64,000 bases of DNA from Hyalangium ruber (GCF_034259325.1 NZ_JAXIVS010000006.1:124001-188000), one strand, 5' to 3'; numbered from the stretch's first letter, positions 47,495 to 57,598 are shown. The notes: a model not told the origin generated them from the sequence alone. Made by a program: numbers and translations.

Positions 47495-48436
47495 ATGACG
47501 ACCTACCTCGACTTCTACGAGCTCACCGCAGAGCCCTTCTCCAACGCCCCGGTCAGCCGGTTCTATTACAACTCCACCCAGCACTCGCAGGCCCTCACCC
47601 GGCTGATGCACGCCGTGAGCTACATGAAGGGCCTGTCCATCCTGGTGGGGGACATCGGCGCGGGGAAGACGACGCTGGCTCGGCGCATGCTCGACTCGCT
47701 ACCCGAGGCTGAGTACGAGGCCGCGCTGCTGGTCATCATCCACTCGGGCATCACCGCCAACTGGCTCTTGCGCCGCATCGCCCTGCAGCTGGGCGTGGAG
47801 AACCCGGCCCAGGAGAAGCTGGCGCTCCTGTCCCAGCTCTACCAGCGCCTGCTGCAGATCTACGAGTCCGGCAAGAAGGCCGTCGTCCTCATCGACGAGG
47901 CCCAGATGCTGGAGACGCGCGAGCTGATGGAGGAGTTCCGGGGCCTGCTGAACCTCGAGGTCCCCGAGCGCAAGCTCATCTCCTTCGTCTTCTTCGGCCT
48001 GCCGGAGATCGAGAAGAACCTCAAGCTGGACCCGCCGCTCGCCCAGCGCGTGGCCTTCCGGTACAAGCTGGAGCCGTTCACCGCCGAATCCACCGAGGCC
48101 TACGTCAAGCACCGCCTCCGGCTGGCTGGCTCGCCCCGGGTGCCCTTCACCCCCGAGGCGCTGCTGGCCATCCACAAGGCCTCGGGCGGCACTCCGCGCG
48201 TCATCAACACCTTGTGCGACAACGCCCTCTTCGAGGGCTTCCTGGCGCGCCAGGAGTCCATCGATGAGGCCCTGGTTCGTCGGGTAGCCGACAACCTGGG
48301 CCTGGTGGGCTCGGCGCTGCCGGAGAGCGCGGGCGCGGCCAGCAAGCCGGCCTCCACGCCCGCCAGCCGGGCAGCCGGCTCGAAGGTCGATCTCGCGGAG
48401 ATCGACCGCTATCTCGAGGGTCTCGGTAAGCTGTAG
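47495..48436 (+). CDS. AAA ATPase of the ExeA/GspA type
   Basis: 313 residues. Walker A GDIGAGKTTLARR, Walker B VVLIDEAQML and the sensor region (FFGLPEIEKNL, LAQRVAFRYKLEPFT) are those of the ExeA family, where such ATPases (with a peptidoglycan-binding tail and GspB partner) help place a secretin in the cell wall. Here the C-terminus is only a short Ala/Ser linker and a helix (DLAEIDRYLEGLGKL), with no peptidoglycan-binding or membrane part. It lies between the SgmX-like gene and tamB, 18 and 5 bases from each. Possible role in secretin or pilus machine positioning; inference only. Confidence 0.85.
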   Translation: MTTYLDFYELTAEPFSNAPVSRFYYNSTQHSQALTRLMHAVSYMKGLSILVGDIGAGKTTLARRMLDSLPEAEYEAALLVIIHSGITANWLLRRIALQLGVENPAQEKLALLSQLYQRLLQIYESGKKAVVLIDEAQMLETRELMEEFRGLLNLEVPERKLISFVFFGLPEIEKNLKLDPPLAQRVAFRYKLEPFTAESTEAYVKHRLRLAGSPRVPFTPEALLAIHKASGGTPRVINTLCDNALFEGFLARQESIDEALVRRVADNLGLVGSALPESAGAASKPASTPASRAAGSKVDLAEIDRYLEGLGKL

Positions 48437-48441
48437 CCGCT

Positions 48442-51400
48442 TTGGCCTCCCAGAACCGTCAGGGCGCGCGTCGGGCGCTGCTCGTGGTCGTCCTCCTGCT
48501 CGTGGGGGCGGTCATGGGGCTTCGTACGCGCGTGGCCTGGGACACCGCGTGTACGGTGGCGCGGAGGCAACTGCCGGAGGTGCTCGGGCTGGACGTGGGC
48601 ATCGGCCAGTGTGAGCTGGATCCGCTGGGCCAGAAGGTCGTCATCCGCGGCCTGTCCCTCTTCGCTCCCGGCACGGACACGCCGCTGTTCGCCGCGGATC
48701 TCGCCGAGGTGCAGCTCGGCCTCTCCAGCCCCTTCTCGGGCAAGCTGGCCCTGGACCTGGTGAAGGTGCAGCGGCCTCGCGTCGCGCTGGACCTATCCAA
48801 GCCCTCGAAGACCTCGCGTGACACGCCGAGCACGTGCGCGCTGGAGCCCCTGGAGCGGTTGAGGATCTCCCGGCTGGCGCTCTCCGGCGCGCAGGTGCGG
48901 CTGGCGCTGCCCGACGGCCGGCGTGTGGAGGTGATGGACCTCGACATGGGCTGGAAGGAGCGCTGGGGCATCGCCGAGTTCGACGTGGAGGCCCGCCGCG
49001 GCGTGGTGGACCTGGGGCCGAGCCGAGGAGAGCTGGCGCTGGGGCGGCTGGTGCTCAGCGGCGGCCTGGACGTGGACGCGGAGTCGGTGGAGCTCAACCG
49101 CGCCGAGGTGGCGCTGGACGAGACCAGCGTGAGCCTCTCCGGGCGCGTGGAGCAGCTCTGCGACCCCGTGCTGGCGCTGGACGCGCAGGTGTTCCTGCCG
49201 CTGCGCACGCTCACGCAGGCGCGCCTGTTGCCGAAGCAGGCCTCGGGCCATGTCTGGTCCCGCCTCACGGTGAATGGCCGGCCGTCGGCGCCGAACGTGG
49301 CGGTGGAGGTATCCGCGAGCAACCTCGCGTATGAGCGCTTCGGCCCCACCAGCCTCACGGCGCGGCTGCACTACGCGGGCGAGCGGGTGCGGGTGGAGAA
49401 GCTCACGGTTCCCGTGGGCAGCGGACGCGTCGAGGTGCAGGGCACGGTGCGGCTCACCCCGAACCTCCCCGTGGAGCTGGAGGTGCAGACCTTCGATGCT
49501 TCCTTCGGCCGCATCCTGGCGCAGGCCGGCGTGGAGGGCTCGTGGGTGGACTTCCCCGCGACGACCACGGGCCGCCTGTCCGGGACGCTGCTGCCACGGC
49601 CGCAGCTCGCGGGTGACGTGGACCTGCGCACCGGCCGCTTCGTGCTGGCCACGCATGCCTTCGATGCGCCGGAGCCGAAGGGAATCACGCTGCTGGAGTT
49701 CGACCGGGGCCGTGTGCAGGCACAGGTGAAGCTCCTCCCGGACCGGGTGAGCTTCACCGGCGCCCAGGTGGAGTCGGGAGGCTCCAAGGCGAACGCGGAG
49801 GTGACGCTCTTCTACGACTCGACGCGCGGGCTGGAGGTGCGCGGCCAGGGAGAGCTGGACCTGTCGGACTTCGGCGCCATCGCCGAGCTGCCGTGGGCGG
49901 GCTCGGGTGGGACGTCCTTCACCGTGGTGGGGCCATACGCGGACGTGAAGGTGGATGCGAGCATGTCCATGCGCGACTTCACCTTCTGGGGCTTCGGGCT
50001 GGGCGTGGTGCAGGGCAAGGTGACGTACCACGACAAGGTGATCAACTTCCCGGCGCTGTCCGGGCAGAAGGGGCGCACCCAGTACTTCGGCAAGGCGGCG
50101 CTGACCTTCGGCTCGACGATGCATGCGCGCGCCGAGGTGAACGTGCCTCAGGGCCGCACGGAGGACCTGCTCGACATCATCGCGGGGCTGCACCCGAACA
50201 TCGCGGTCATGCAGGGCACGATCGCGGGCGTGGCCTCCGGGCGCGTGGAGATCGACAGCCCCGTGGACCGCTTCGAGGGGCTGGCGGCGTTCGACTTCAA
50301 GGACACCACCTATTACGGGCGCCGCATGGGCAGCGGCTCGACCCGGCTGCGCTTCGTGGATGGCAAGGAGATGGTGCTGGAGCGCACCGTGCTCGAGGGC
50401 CCGCTCGGCAAGAGCTGGGTGGAGGGCACCTTCACCTTCGCGGGTGGGCTGGACTACCGCTTTGGCGGCGAGGACCTCTCGCTGGCGGAGGCGGTGGGGC
50501 AGGAGTTCGCCACGCGCATGGGCCTGCAGGGCACCCTCACGCTCGCGGGCACCGTGTCCGGCAACTCCACCCTGCCCATCGTCGAGGCGACGCTGACGAG
50601 CCCTCGGGTGGCGTTCGCCGACCGCGACCTGGGCCCGATGCACCTGGTGGCCCGCATGGAGGGCAGGGACCTCGACATCACCGGCAAGCCCTTCCGGGAC
50701 GCCAGCGGCTTCGTGGAGATGAAGGTGAAGGAGCCGTTCCCCTTCGAGGCCTCCGTGATGCTGGCGCTGCCGGAGATCCGCCCGCTGCTGCCCGCCAGCA
50801 CCCTGACGCAGGGCATGTCCGGCGCGCTCTCGGGCATCCTCAGTGCCCAGGGCAACATCCGCAACTGGGAGGCCGTGCAGCTGAGCGCCACCGTGGACCA
50901 GCTCACCCTGGCGCGTGGCGGATTCCGGGGCGCCAACGAGGGCCCGATCGCCCTGAGCTATGTGAACGGCCGGCTGGAGGTGCAGTCCTTCGCCTTCCGG
51001 GGCCCGGACACGGAGCTGTCCGCCACCGGCTGGCTCGGCCCTCGCGCCATGGACCTCACCGTGCGCGGCGCGCTGGACATGCGGGTGCTCGAGTCGCTGG
51101 TGCCGGACCTGGAGCGTACCGGCGGCCGGATGGAGTTCCAGGCACAGGCCAGCGGCCTCATGGACAAGCCCTCCCTGGCGGGCGAAGCGAACCTCTCCGA
51201 TGGGCGGATGGCCTTGCGCGGCCGGCCCGTGACCCTGCGCAACCTCTTCGGGCAGGCCACCTTCACCGAGCAGGGCGTGTTGCTCAAGGGGTTCCGGGGC
51301 CTGCTCAACGAGGGGAGCGTCCGCGCCAGCGGGGAGATTGCCCTCAAGCAGCTCGTGCCCGACCGGCTGTCGCTGGTGGCGGAGCTGGAGAACGTCACCT

Positions 51401-52353
51401 ACCGCTTCTCGGATGACCTGCCCGTCACCGCCTCCGGGGACTTGCAGCTCACGGGCACGCCGGACGCGATGCTGCTCGCGGGCGACGTGGACATCCTCCG
51501 GCTGCGCTACCAGAAGGGCCTGGAGCTCGACAGCGTCCTCAAGAACCTCGGCCGGCGCAGCGGCGTGCTGCCCACCACGGCGGACAAGCCGCGCGAGTTC
51601 CTGACGTATGACGTGCGCGTACACCTGAGGGACGTGCGGGTGGACAACAACCTGGCGCGCGCCCGGATGCTGGGCGACCTGCGGCTCACCGGCACCAACG
51701 TGCGCCCCGGGCTGCTGGGGCGGGTGGAGGCGGCCGAGGGCAGCCAGGCGTTCTTCCGCAACAACCAGTTCGCCATCAGCCAGGCCCAGGTGGAGTTCCG
51801 GGACCGGTACGGGTTCGATCTCGTCTTCGACGTGCGCGCCCAGACGCAGGTGCGCGAGTACACCCTGAAGCTGCACGCGTTCGGGCCTCCGAGCGACCCG
51901 CAGGTGCTGCTCTCCTCGGAGCCCTCGCTGGCGGAGGGTGATGTGCTGTCGTTGCTCACCCTCGGTGTGACCAGTACGGACCGGGATACGGCGGCCTCGG
52001 CCAGCGCGGGCCTGGCCGCCGAGGCGCTCTTCAACGTCTCCGGCCTGGACCGGCAGGTGAAGCGCTTCCTACCGCGCAACGCCATTTTGAAGGACCTGTC
52101 CTTCCAGATCTCGACCACCTACAACGATGCGACCCGGCAAGCGGAGCCGACCGCACAACTTGAGTCGAAGATCCTCAGCGACCAGCTTAAGATCGGTATG
52201 ACACAGCCGGTCAGTGGGCGAGGGACACGCGCCCGCGCCGAGTACCGCTTCGACAACCGCCTCTCCGCTCAGGCTCAGTGGGACAACGAGAACAACGAAG
52301 CCTCCTTCGGCAACCTAGGGCTCGAGCTCAAGCTGAGCTGGGAGGTCGAGTAG
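48442..52353 (+). CDS. tamB: TamB-like AsmA-family outer-membrane biogenesis protein
   Basis: 1303 residues, close to the usual TamB size, from a TTG 5 bases after the previous stop. An N-terminal membrane helix (ALLVVVLLLVGAVMGL) anchors it. The long middle part repeats beta-strand blocks (VEVQGTVRLTPNLPVELEVQ) that form the hydrophobic groove thought to move phospholipids between the membranes. The C-terminal ~350 residues fit the DUF490/TamB domain (VDNNLARARMLGDLRLTGTN, FDVRAQTQVREYTLKL). It is followed by its usual partner, an Omp85 protein, whose frame starts within the last 76 bases. Confidence 0.9.
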   Translation: MASQNRQGARRALLVVVLLLVGAVMGLRTRVAWDTACTVARRQLPEVLGLDVGIGQCELDPLGQKVVIRGLSLFAPGTDTPLFAADLAEVQLGLSSPFSGKLALDLVKVQRPRVALDLSKPSKTSRDTPSTCALEPLERLRISRLALSGAQVRLALPDGRRVEVMDLDMGWKERWGIAEFDVEARRGVVDLGPSRGELALGRLVLSGGLDVDAESVELNRAEVALDETSVSLSGRVEQLCDPVLALDAQVFLPLRTLTQARLLPKQASGHVWSRLTVNGRPSAPNVAVEVSASNLAYERFGPTSLTARLHYAGERVRVEKLTVPVGSGRVEVQGTVRLTPNLPVELEVQTFDASFGRILAQAGVEGSWVDFPATTTGRLSGTLLPRPQLAGDVDLRTGRFVLATHAFDAPEPKGITLLEFDRGRVQAQVKLLPDRVSFTGAQVESGGSKANAEVTLFYDSTRGLEVRGQGELDLSDFGAIAELPWAGSGGTSFTVVGPYADVKVDASMSMRDFTFWGFGLGVVQGKVTYHDKVINFPALSGQKGRTQYFGKAALTFGSTMHARAEVNVPQGRTEDLLDIIAGLHPNIAVMQGTIAGVASGRVEIDSPVDRFEGLAAFDFKDTTYYGRRMGSGSTRLRFVDGKEMVLERTVLEGPLGKSWVEGTFTFAGGLDYRFGGEDLSLAEAVGQEFATRMGLQGTLTLAGTVSGNSTLPIVEATLTSPRVAFADRDLGPMHLVARMEGRDLDITGKPFRDASGFVEMKVKEPFPFEASVMLALPEIRPLLPASTLTQGMSGALSGILSAQGNIRNWEAVQLSATVDQLTLARGGFRGANEGPIALSYVNGRLEVQSFAFRGPDTELSATGWLGPRAMDLTVRGALDMRVLESLVPDLERTGGRMEFQAQASGLMDKPSLAGEANLSDGRMALRGRPVTLRNLFGQATFTEQGVLLKGFRGLLNEGSVRASGEIALKQLVPDRLSLVAELENVTYRFSDDLPVTASGDLQLTGTPDAMLLAGDVDILRLRYQKGLELDSVLKNLGRRSGVLPTTADKPREFLTYDVRVHLRDVRVDNNLARARMLGDLRLTGTNVRPGLLGRVEAAEGSQAFFRNNQFAISQAQVEFRDRYGFDLVFDVRAQTQVREYTLKLHAFGPPSDPQVLLSSEPSLAEGDVLSLLTLGVTSTDRDTAASASAGLAAEALFNVSGLDRQVKRFLPRNAILKDLSFQISTTYNDATRQAEPTAQLESKILSDQLKIGMTQPVSGRGTRARAEYRFDNRLSAQAQWDNENNEASFGNLGLELKLSWEVE

Positions 52354-55300
52354 CGCTCGCCGTGTGCCTGCTGGTGGCCGGCGTGGCCCTGGCGCAGGAG
52401 CCGTCCCCGAGCGCCTCGGAGGACGTGGAGCTCGAGGCGTCCGTGGCGCCCGCGGTGCTGGAGGTGGAGCTGAGCCTGCCGCCGGGCTCGGACCCCCGGA
52501 GCCTGACCGAGCTGTTCGAGCTGGTGATGGTCCGTCGGGGGCAGGTGCTCTCGCCGCTGGCGGTGCGCCGCAGCGTGGAGCGCCTGTGGAACACGGGCCG
52601 CTTCACGGACGTGGTGGCCCGGGTGGTGGACGTGCCTGGCGGCGTACGGCTGGTGTTCCAGCTCACGCCGGTGCAGCGGCTCTCGCGGCTCGTCATTGAG
52701 GGCAACGTCGTCCTGCGGGACGATGAGATCCGCGACGCCAGTGGCCTCCAGGAAGGGGCGCCGTTGGACCCCGACGGGTTGGACACCGCCCTCGCGGCCA
52801 TCGAAGAGGCCTACATCCGCAAGGGCTATGACCAGGCCCAGGTGAAGATGACCCAGGAGCCCACGCCGGGTGGCGTCGTCCTGGTGTTCACGCTCGAGGA
52901 GGGCGAGCCCACCCGGCTGGGCCGCGTGACGCTCACGGGCAGCTTCGGGCTGCCGCTGCCCCGGCTGATGGAAGCGCTGGGGCTGGAGGTGGGCGCGGTG
53001 TTCGACCGGGCCCGGCTCGATGCCGGCCTGGAGCGGCTGCGCGCGGTGCTGCGTGAGCAGCGCTACTACCGGGCGCGGGTGGGCACTCCGCTCGTGACTC
53101 CGGAGAAGGGCGTCGCGACGGTGGCTCTGCCGGTCTCCGCCGGCCCGCGCTACACCTTCCACTTCCACGGCAACCACCGCTTCCCGTCCGCGCTGCTGCA
53201 GCGCGTGCTGTCCTACGACGGCACGGAGGCGCTGGATCCGGGGATGATGGAGCACCTGGCGCGACGGGTGGCAACGTTCTACCGCTACCGTGGCTTCCAC
53301 GATGTGCGCGTCACACCGCGCGAGGTGCGCCGGCCGGACCACGAGGAAGCGGTGCTTGCCTTCGACATCGAGGAGGGCCACCCGCTCGTCGTGACGCAGG
53401 TGCGGTTCCAGGGCAACCGGGCGCTGCCCAGCGGCGTGCTGCGCGAGGTGCTCGCCGAGCGCGTCCGTGCCAGCGAGCCGCTGCCCGACGTGGCGCTGCC
53501 GCTGCGGGACGATCCGCTCCAGCTCGATGGGCGCGACACGCGAGGTCCGCGCTCCCTGCCTCTCGCGCCGGATCCGCACACGGTCTTCGTGGAGGATGCG
53601 TACTTGGAGGCCGCGGAGGTGCTGACCGAGGCCTACCGCGAGCGTGGCTTCCCGAACGCCCGGGTGAGCTTCCGCCACCTGGATCTGGACGTGGCGGGGC
53701 GCACGGCGGTGGCCGAGTTCGTGGTGGAGGAGGGGCCGGAGACGCGGGTGGGCGAGGTCATCGTCGAGGGGCTGCCGGCGGGCCTCAGCGCCGAGGGGCT
53801 GGAGCTGCGCCGGGGCGACTCGCTGAGCGAGGAGGCGGTGGATCGCGCGCGCCAGGGGCTCGTGCGACTGCTCGCGCGGGCGGGCTACCTGTTCGCCCGG
53901 GTGGAGGTGGAGGCGCAGCCGGGCGGCGAGGACCCGTGGGACATGAAGGTGCGCGTGGTGGTGGAGCCGGGTCCGCAGGTGCGCGTGGGCCGCATCATCA
54001 TGCAGGGCCTGGCGCGCACGGATGAGCGGACGGTCCGCGCGCACCTCGACCTGGAGGTGGGTCGCACGCTCGACCTGGAGAAGCTGGGCGAGGGGCGGCG
54101 CCGGCTCGCGCGCCTCAACATCTTCCGGCAGGTGGAGGTGCAGCTCCGGGAGCCGAACCGTCGGGAGGAGATCAAGGACATCCTGGTGACGGTGCAGGAG
54201 CGCCCTCGCATCGATGGCGAGGTGTCGGGCGGCTACTTCCTGGTGGATGGTCCACGCGTCACGCTGGATACGGCGTTCCCGAACGTGGACGGCCAGGGCC
54301 TCAACCTGCTGGCGCGCGCCAAGGTGAACTACGTGGGCTGGAGCGCGGAGGCGCTCTCCGGCAGGTACTCGCTCGACAGCGGGCAGGACGCCTCGCTTCA
54401 GGGCTGGGATGGCTTCGGCGGGCGCGGCAGCGTGTCGCTCACCCAGCCTCGGCTCAACCTGTTCCTGCCGTTCGAGATTGGCGGGCGCGCGGACTTCATC
54501 GGTGAGCGCGTCCACCGGCCCTCGTACCTCTCGACGCGGTTCGCGGCGGTGGCGGGCCTGGACTGGGCGGCGGCCCGGTGGCTGAGCCTGTCGCTCCAGT
54601 ACGAGCTGGAGCACAACCGGCTGAAGTCGCGCGGCGGTGTGCTGCGGGTGCCGAGCCGGGCGGACCAGGAGCGGCTGCGCTTCCCGTACGGCGTCTTCAC
54701 CCTGCACTCGCTGCGCCCGTCGGCCACGCTCGACTTCCGCGACGACCCGACGAATCCGCGCCGGGGCCTGCTCATCTCCACCAGCGCGGAGCTCACCCGC
54801 GACCTGAGCGTGGCGCCCACCGACGCACAGGGCGCCTCCGCGCCGGACTTCCCCATCAACGAGGTGAAGCTGTCCAGCAGCGTGAGCGTGTACGCGCCGC
54901 TGGGGCGCCGGGCCAGCATCGCGCTCTCCGCGCGGGCGGGGACCATCATCCAACTGACCGACGGGGCGCAGTCGATCGGCTCCAAGCTCTTCTACCTGGG
55001 CGGTTCCTCCAGCCTGCGCGGCTTCCGGGAGGACGGGGTGCTGCCCGAGGACCAGCGCGAGGACGTACGCCAGCAGCTGATCGACTGCCGCGCCATCATC
55101 GATCCGTCGGGTTGCCCCGAGGCGCTGGAGGCGGTGCTCTCCGGGCAGGCCCCCATCAGCCAGGGGGGCGAGTTGTTCACCCTCGGCAAGCTGGAGCTGC
55201 GCCTGCCGGCCGTGTCCTCGGTGGACCTGGGCCTCTTCTTCGAGGCCGGCAACCTCTGGGTGGACCGGACCAATTTCGATCCGAGCGCGCTGCGGTACAC

Positions 55301-55430
55301 CGCGGGCGTGGGCCTGCGCTACGTCACGCCGGTGGGCCCGCTGGCCTTCGACGTGGGCGTCAACCTCGACCGGGACGAGGCCATCAACGAGCCGACCTCC
55401 CAGTTCCACTTCAGCATTGGTGTGTTCTAG
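52278..55430 (+). CDS. tamA: Omp85-family outer-membrane protein (TamA-like) with many POTRA domains
   Basis: 1050 residues from a GTG inside the tamB end; the next in-frame GTG (52362) would leave too short a signal. The signal peptide ends GVALAQ after an unusually long Arg-rich n-region. About six POTRA-like modules follow (for example RLSRLVIEGNVVLRDDEI, LGRVTLTGSFGLPL, VTQVRFQGNRALPSGVL, VGEVIVEGLPAG, VGRIIMQGLARTDERTV). The barrel takes the last third, with the lid-loop motif SSSLRGFRED and a C-terminal Phe (FHFSIGVF). E. coli TamA has three POTRAs, BamA five. It likely works with TamB. An insertion with two Cys follows RGF. Confidence 0.92.
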   Translation: MGQREQRSLLRQPRARAQAELGGRVALAVCLLVAGVALAQEPSPSASEDVELEASVAPAVLEVELSLPPGSDPRSLTELFELVMVRRGQVLSPLAVRRSVERLWNTGRFTDVVARVVDVPGGVRLVFQLTPVQRLSRLVIEGNVVLRDDEIRDASGLQEGAPLDPDGLDTALAAIEEAYIRKGYDQAQVKMTQEPTPGGVVLVFTLEEGEPTRLGRVTLTGSFGLPLPRLMEALGLEVGAVFDRARLDAGLERLRAVLREQRYYRARVGTPLVTPEKGVATVALPVSAGPRYTFHFHGNHRFPSALLQRVLSYDGTEALDPGMMEHLARRVATFYRYRGFHDVRVTPREVRRPDHEEAVLAFDIEEGHPLVVTQVRFQGNRALPSGVLREVLAERVRASEPLPDVALPLRDDPLQLDGRDTRGPRSLPLAPDPHTVFVEDAYLEAAEVLTEAYRERGFPNARVSFRHLDLDVAGRTAVAEFVVEEGPETRVGEVIVEGLPAGLSAEGLELRRGDSLSEEAVDRARQGLVRLLARAGYLFARVEVEAQPGGEDPWDMKVRVVVEPGPQVRVGRIIMQGLARTDERTVRAHLDLEVGRTLDLEKLGEGRRRLARLNIFRQVEVQLREPNRREEIKDILVTVQERPRIDGEVSGGYFLVDGPRVTLDTAFPNVDGQGLNLLARAKVNYVGWSAEALSGRYSLDSGQDASLQGWDGFGGRGSVSLTQPRLNLFLPFEIGGRADFIGERVHRPSYLSTRFAAVAGLDWAAARWLSLSLQYELEHNRLKSRGGVLRVPSRADQERLRFPYGVFTLHSLRPSATLDFRDDPTNPRRGLLISTSAELTRDLSVAPTDAQGASAPDFPINEVKLSSSVSVYAPLGRRASIALSARAGTIIQLTDGAQSIGSKLFYLGGSSSLRGFREDGVLPEDQREDVRQQLIDCRAIIDPSGCPEALEAVLSGQAPISQGGELFTLGKLELRLPAVSSVDLGLFFEAGNLWVDRTNFDPSALRYTAGVGLRYVTPVGPLAFDVGVNLDRDEAINEPTSQFHFSIGVF

Positions 55431-55440
55431 GGAGGTGCGC

Positions 55441-55977
55441 GTGCCCACTGCCTGGAGAGCCCTGCTGGTTGCCAGCGCCACCTTCGTGGGGAGCATGGGG
55501 TGCGTCAGCGCTCCGGAGGAGGTGAAGGCCTCGACGCGGCCGAAGTGGATGCCGCCGGAGATGAAGTGCTCGTCGGATGCCATCGCTCAGATGGAGCGGA
55601 TGCAGCTGAAGGTGGGGGACCGCATCCCCGTCGTCGTGGACGAGACGCAGAACCGGCCGGGCTCGGCGCACTACAAGAGCCGGTTCGTCATGTCCCTGCC
55701 GAAGGTGGAGGAGGGCGAGCTCAAGGACATGAGCATCGCGGGCTATCTGTACGTGGCCAACCACCGCGTCTTCGGCCGGTATGACCGCGCCTACGTTCGC
55801 TATTACGAGGACGGCAAGCTGCGGGACTTCTACGAGGTGCCCTTCTGCGGCGTGCTGGTGGATCCCCGGTGGGACAAGGACGGGGAGGGGATCATCTCCT
55901 ACCCAGGCCCGGAGCCGGGCACGGCGGTGGTGCAGGACTCGCAGGGCGTCATCCAGGTGGTGGATCAGTTCCCCTGA
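55441..55977 (+). CDS. Lipoprotein downstream of tamA, function unknown
   Basis: 178 residues from a GTG that lies 5 bases after GGAGG (55431-55435). The signal ends VGSMGC with the Cys at 21. The mature part (KWMPPEMKCSSDAIAQMERM, then RFVMSLPKVEEGELKD) has no known family. It follows tamA by 10 bases, so it is likely expressed with it. Its last 29 bases overlap the end of the convergent membrane-protein gene. Confidence 0.75.
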   Translation: MPTAWRALLVASATFVGSMGCVSAPEEVKASTRPKWMPPEMKCSSDAIAQMERMQLKVGDRIPVVVDETQNRPGSAHYKSRFVMSLPKVEEGELKDMSIAGYLYVANHRVFGRYDRAYVRYYEDGKLRDFYEVPFCGVLVDPRWDKDGEGIISYPGPEPGTAVVQDSQGVIQVVDQFP

Positions 55978-57598
55978 GGTAGGCATCGACCGCCTCGAAG
56001 GTGCGCGAGACCTGTTGGCGGTACTCGGCCGGGTACGCCCACCACAGGCTCTGGAAGTGGAACAGGGACGTCAGCGTGGCCACCGCGGAGAGCGCCACCA
56101 CGAGCGTGAATGCCCGGGGGGAGAGGAGACGAGACGCTCCGCTCCCGGCGCCCGCATGGCGCAGGTACGCCGCGAGGAACCAGACCCCCAATGGGAGGAA
56201 CTCGGCGGTGAACCGGTAGGCCAGCCAGTAATAGGAGAGGATGAGCACGCACTGGGCAGCAAAGGGCAGCGCGCAGAGCACGAGCAGCTGCCGTTCCCCC
56301 GGGCGTCCCCGGAGCGCGAGCCCACCCGCGAGCCCGAGCACGAGCCACGGCGAGACGAGCAGTGGCGAGATGATCAGGGTGGTGAGGTCGCGGTAGAGCT
56401 CCGGCCGAGGAATCATCAACGGGCGGGCGAAGCGCAGGAATGGTGCCTGGGCGCTGAAGTGCTCCAGGGAGATGCGGAAGTAAGCCCAGGCGCCGCTGGG
56501 GATACGGCTCCAGTGGAACGCGCTGTCCACGCCCTGGGGCTTCGGTCCTCCGTAGGCATCGAGTGGGGCGAACGCGAGCGGCGAGCCGAAGCGTGCGTGG
56601 TTGTACCAGAGGGAGAAGAGTCCCGCGGCCAGCGTCGGAAGCAGTGCCAGCGCCACGCGCCCCACGACTCTGGACAGCGGCTGCTGCTCTCTACGCACTT
56701 GAAGCACGAGGAACCGCAGGGCGAGGCCCACGGTGAGCACATAGAGCGGCAGGCCGAAGGTCACCCGCGAGAGGAAGGCGACGCCCGTAGCCGCCGACAG
56801 CAGGGCGAGGCTTCTCCATGCTCCCGCGTCATCCCGGAGTACGCCGAGCGCGAAGGACACGCCCCACAGGGCGGCACACAGCCCCCAGAGAATGGCCTCG
56901 TGGTACAGGTTCGCGAGCGAGCCCAGGAGGACGAGCGGCGAGCCCAGGCCGAGGGCGGCCAACGACGCGAAGAACAGGACACTACGTCCTCGGGCATCGA
57001 GCCGTTCGTTGGCGGCGAGCTGTCGGCGGCAGATGGCGGCGACGGCCCACAGGCAGAGCAGGAGCGCCAGGAAGCCCGAGGCCCGAGACCAGAGTCCGTA
57101 CGCGGAGGGCGCGAGCAGGTCCGGCAGCACGCGCAAGAGCGCGGGGAACGGGCCGAAGTACATGACCGTGCGCCCGCCGGAGCGCCAGGCTTCGATCTGG
57201 ATGTCCTCGGGACGGACCTCCGCCGAGCCCAGGCGGAGGCTGCGCGCCAGCGAGTCGTACGCGCTGCCCAGCGCCTCGCGCACATCCCACGCGAACGTCC
57301 CCCGCGTAACGAGCCACGCCTGGAAGGCCACCAGGCAGGCGAGGACCACGAAGGTGGGCACCCCGGACGGACCCTCGCGCCAGCGTGCATGGGCGAGCAT
57401 GAGCGCCGCCCCAGCGCAGGCGGCGAGTGCCACGGAAGGCGTGGTGATCCAGGCAAGCACCAGTCCCACGCCCAGGCACGGAGCGAGCGGCTTCAGGTGG
57501 CGGCCGAGTGCTTCGATCGCGCGTCGCCTCGACGGCTGCGCACTCTGGCTCTTTCCCAGGAATTCCAAGACGGCCCCAGCCCTTAGCACGCTATCCAC
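55949..57598 (-). CDS. Polytopic membrane protein, glycosyltransferase-like (GT-C)
   Basis: 549 residues with about eleven or more membrane helices. A motif with conserved acidic and aromatic residues (EVRPEDIQIEAWRSGGRTVMYFGPFPALL) precedes a helical bundle, and WYNHARFGSPLAF-like and LSYYWLAYRFTAEFLPL segments recur in GT-C-fold dolichyl/undecaprenyl-linked sugar transferases. The family is a guess; no catalytic Asp pair can be assigned. The start is GTG (57596-57598), with a second GTG 9 bases inside. It overlaps the previous gene at the 3' end. Confidence 0.65.
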   Translation of the reverse strand: MDSVLRAGAVLEFLGKSQSAQPSRRRAIEALGRHLKPLAPCLGVGLVLAWITTPSVALAACAGAALMLAHARWREGPSGVPTFVVLACLVAFQAWLVTRGTFAWDVREALGSAYDSLARSLRLGSAEVRPEDIQIEAWRSGGRTVMYFGPFPALLRVLPDLLAPSAYGLWSRASGFLALLLCLWAVAAICRRQLAANERLDARGRSVLFFASLAALGLGSPLVLLGSLANLYHEAILWGLCAALWGVSFALGVLRDDAGAWRSLALLSAATGVAFLSRVTFGLPLYVLTVGLALRFLVLQVRREQQPLSRVVGRVALALLPTLAAGLFSLWYNHARFGSPLAFAPLDAYGGPKPQGVDSAFHWSRIPSGAWAYFRISLEHFSAQAPFLRFARPLMIPRPELYRDLTTLIISPLLVSPWLVLGLAGGLALRGRPGERQLLVLCALPFAAQCVLILSYYWLAYRFTAEFLPLGVWFLAAYLRHAGAGSGASRLLSPRAFTLVVALSAVATLTSLFHFQSLWWAYPAEYRQQVSRTFEAVDAYLRGTDPPPG

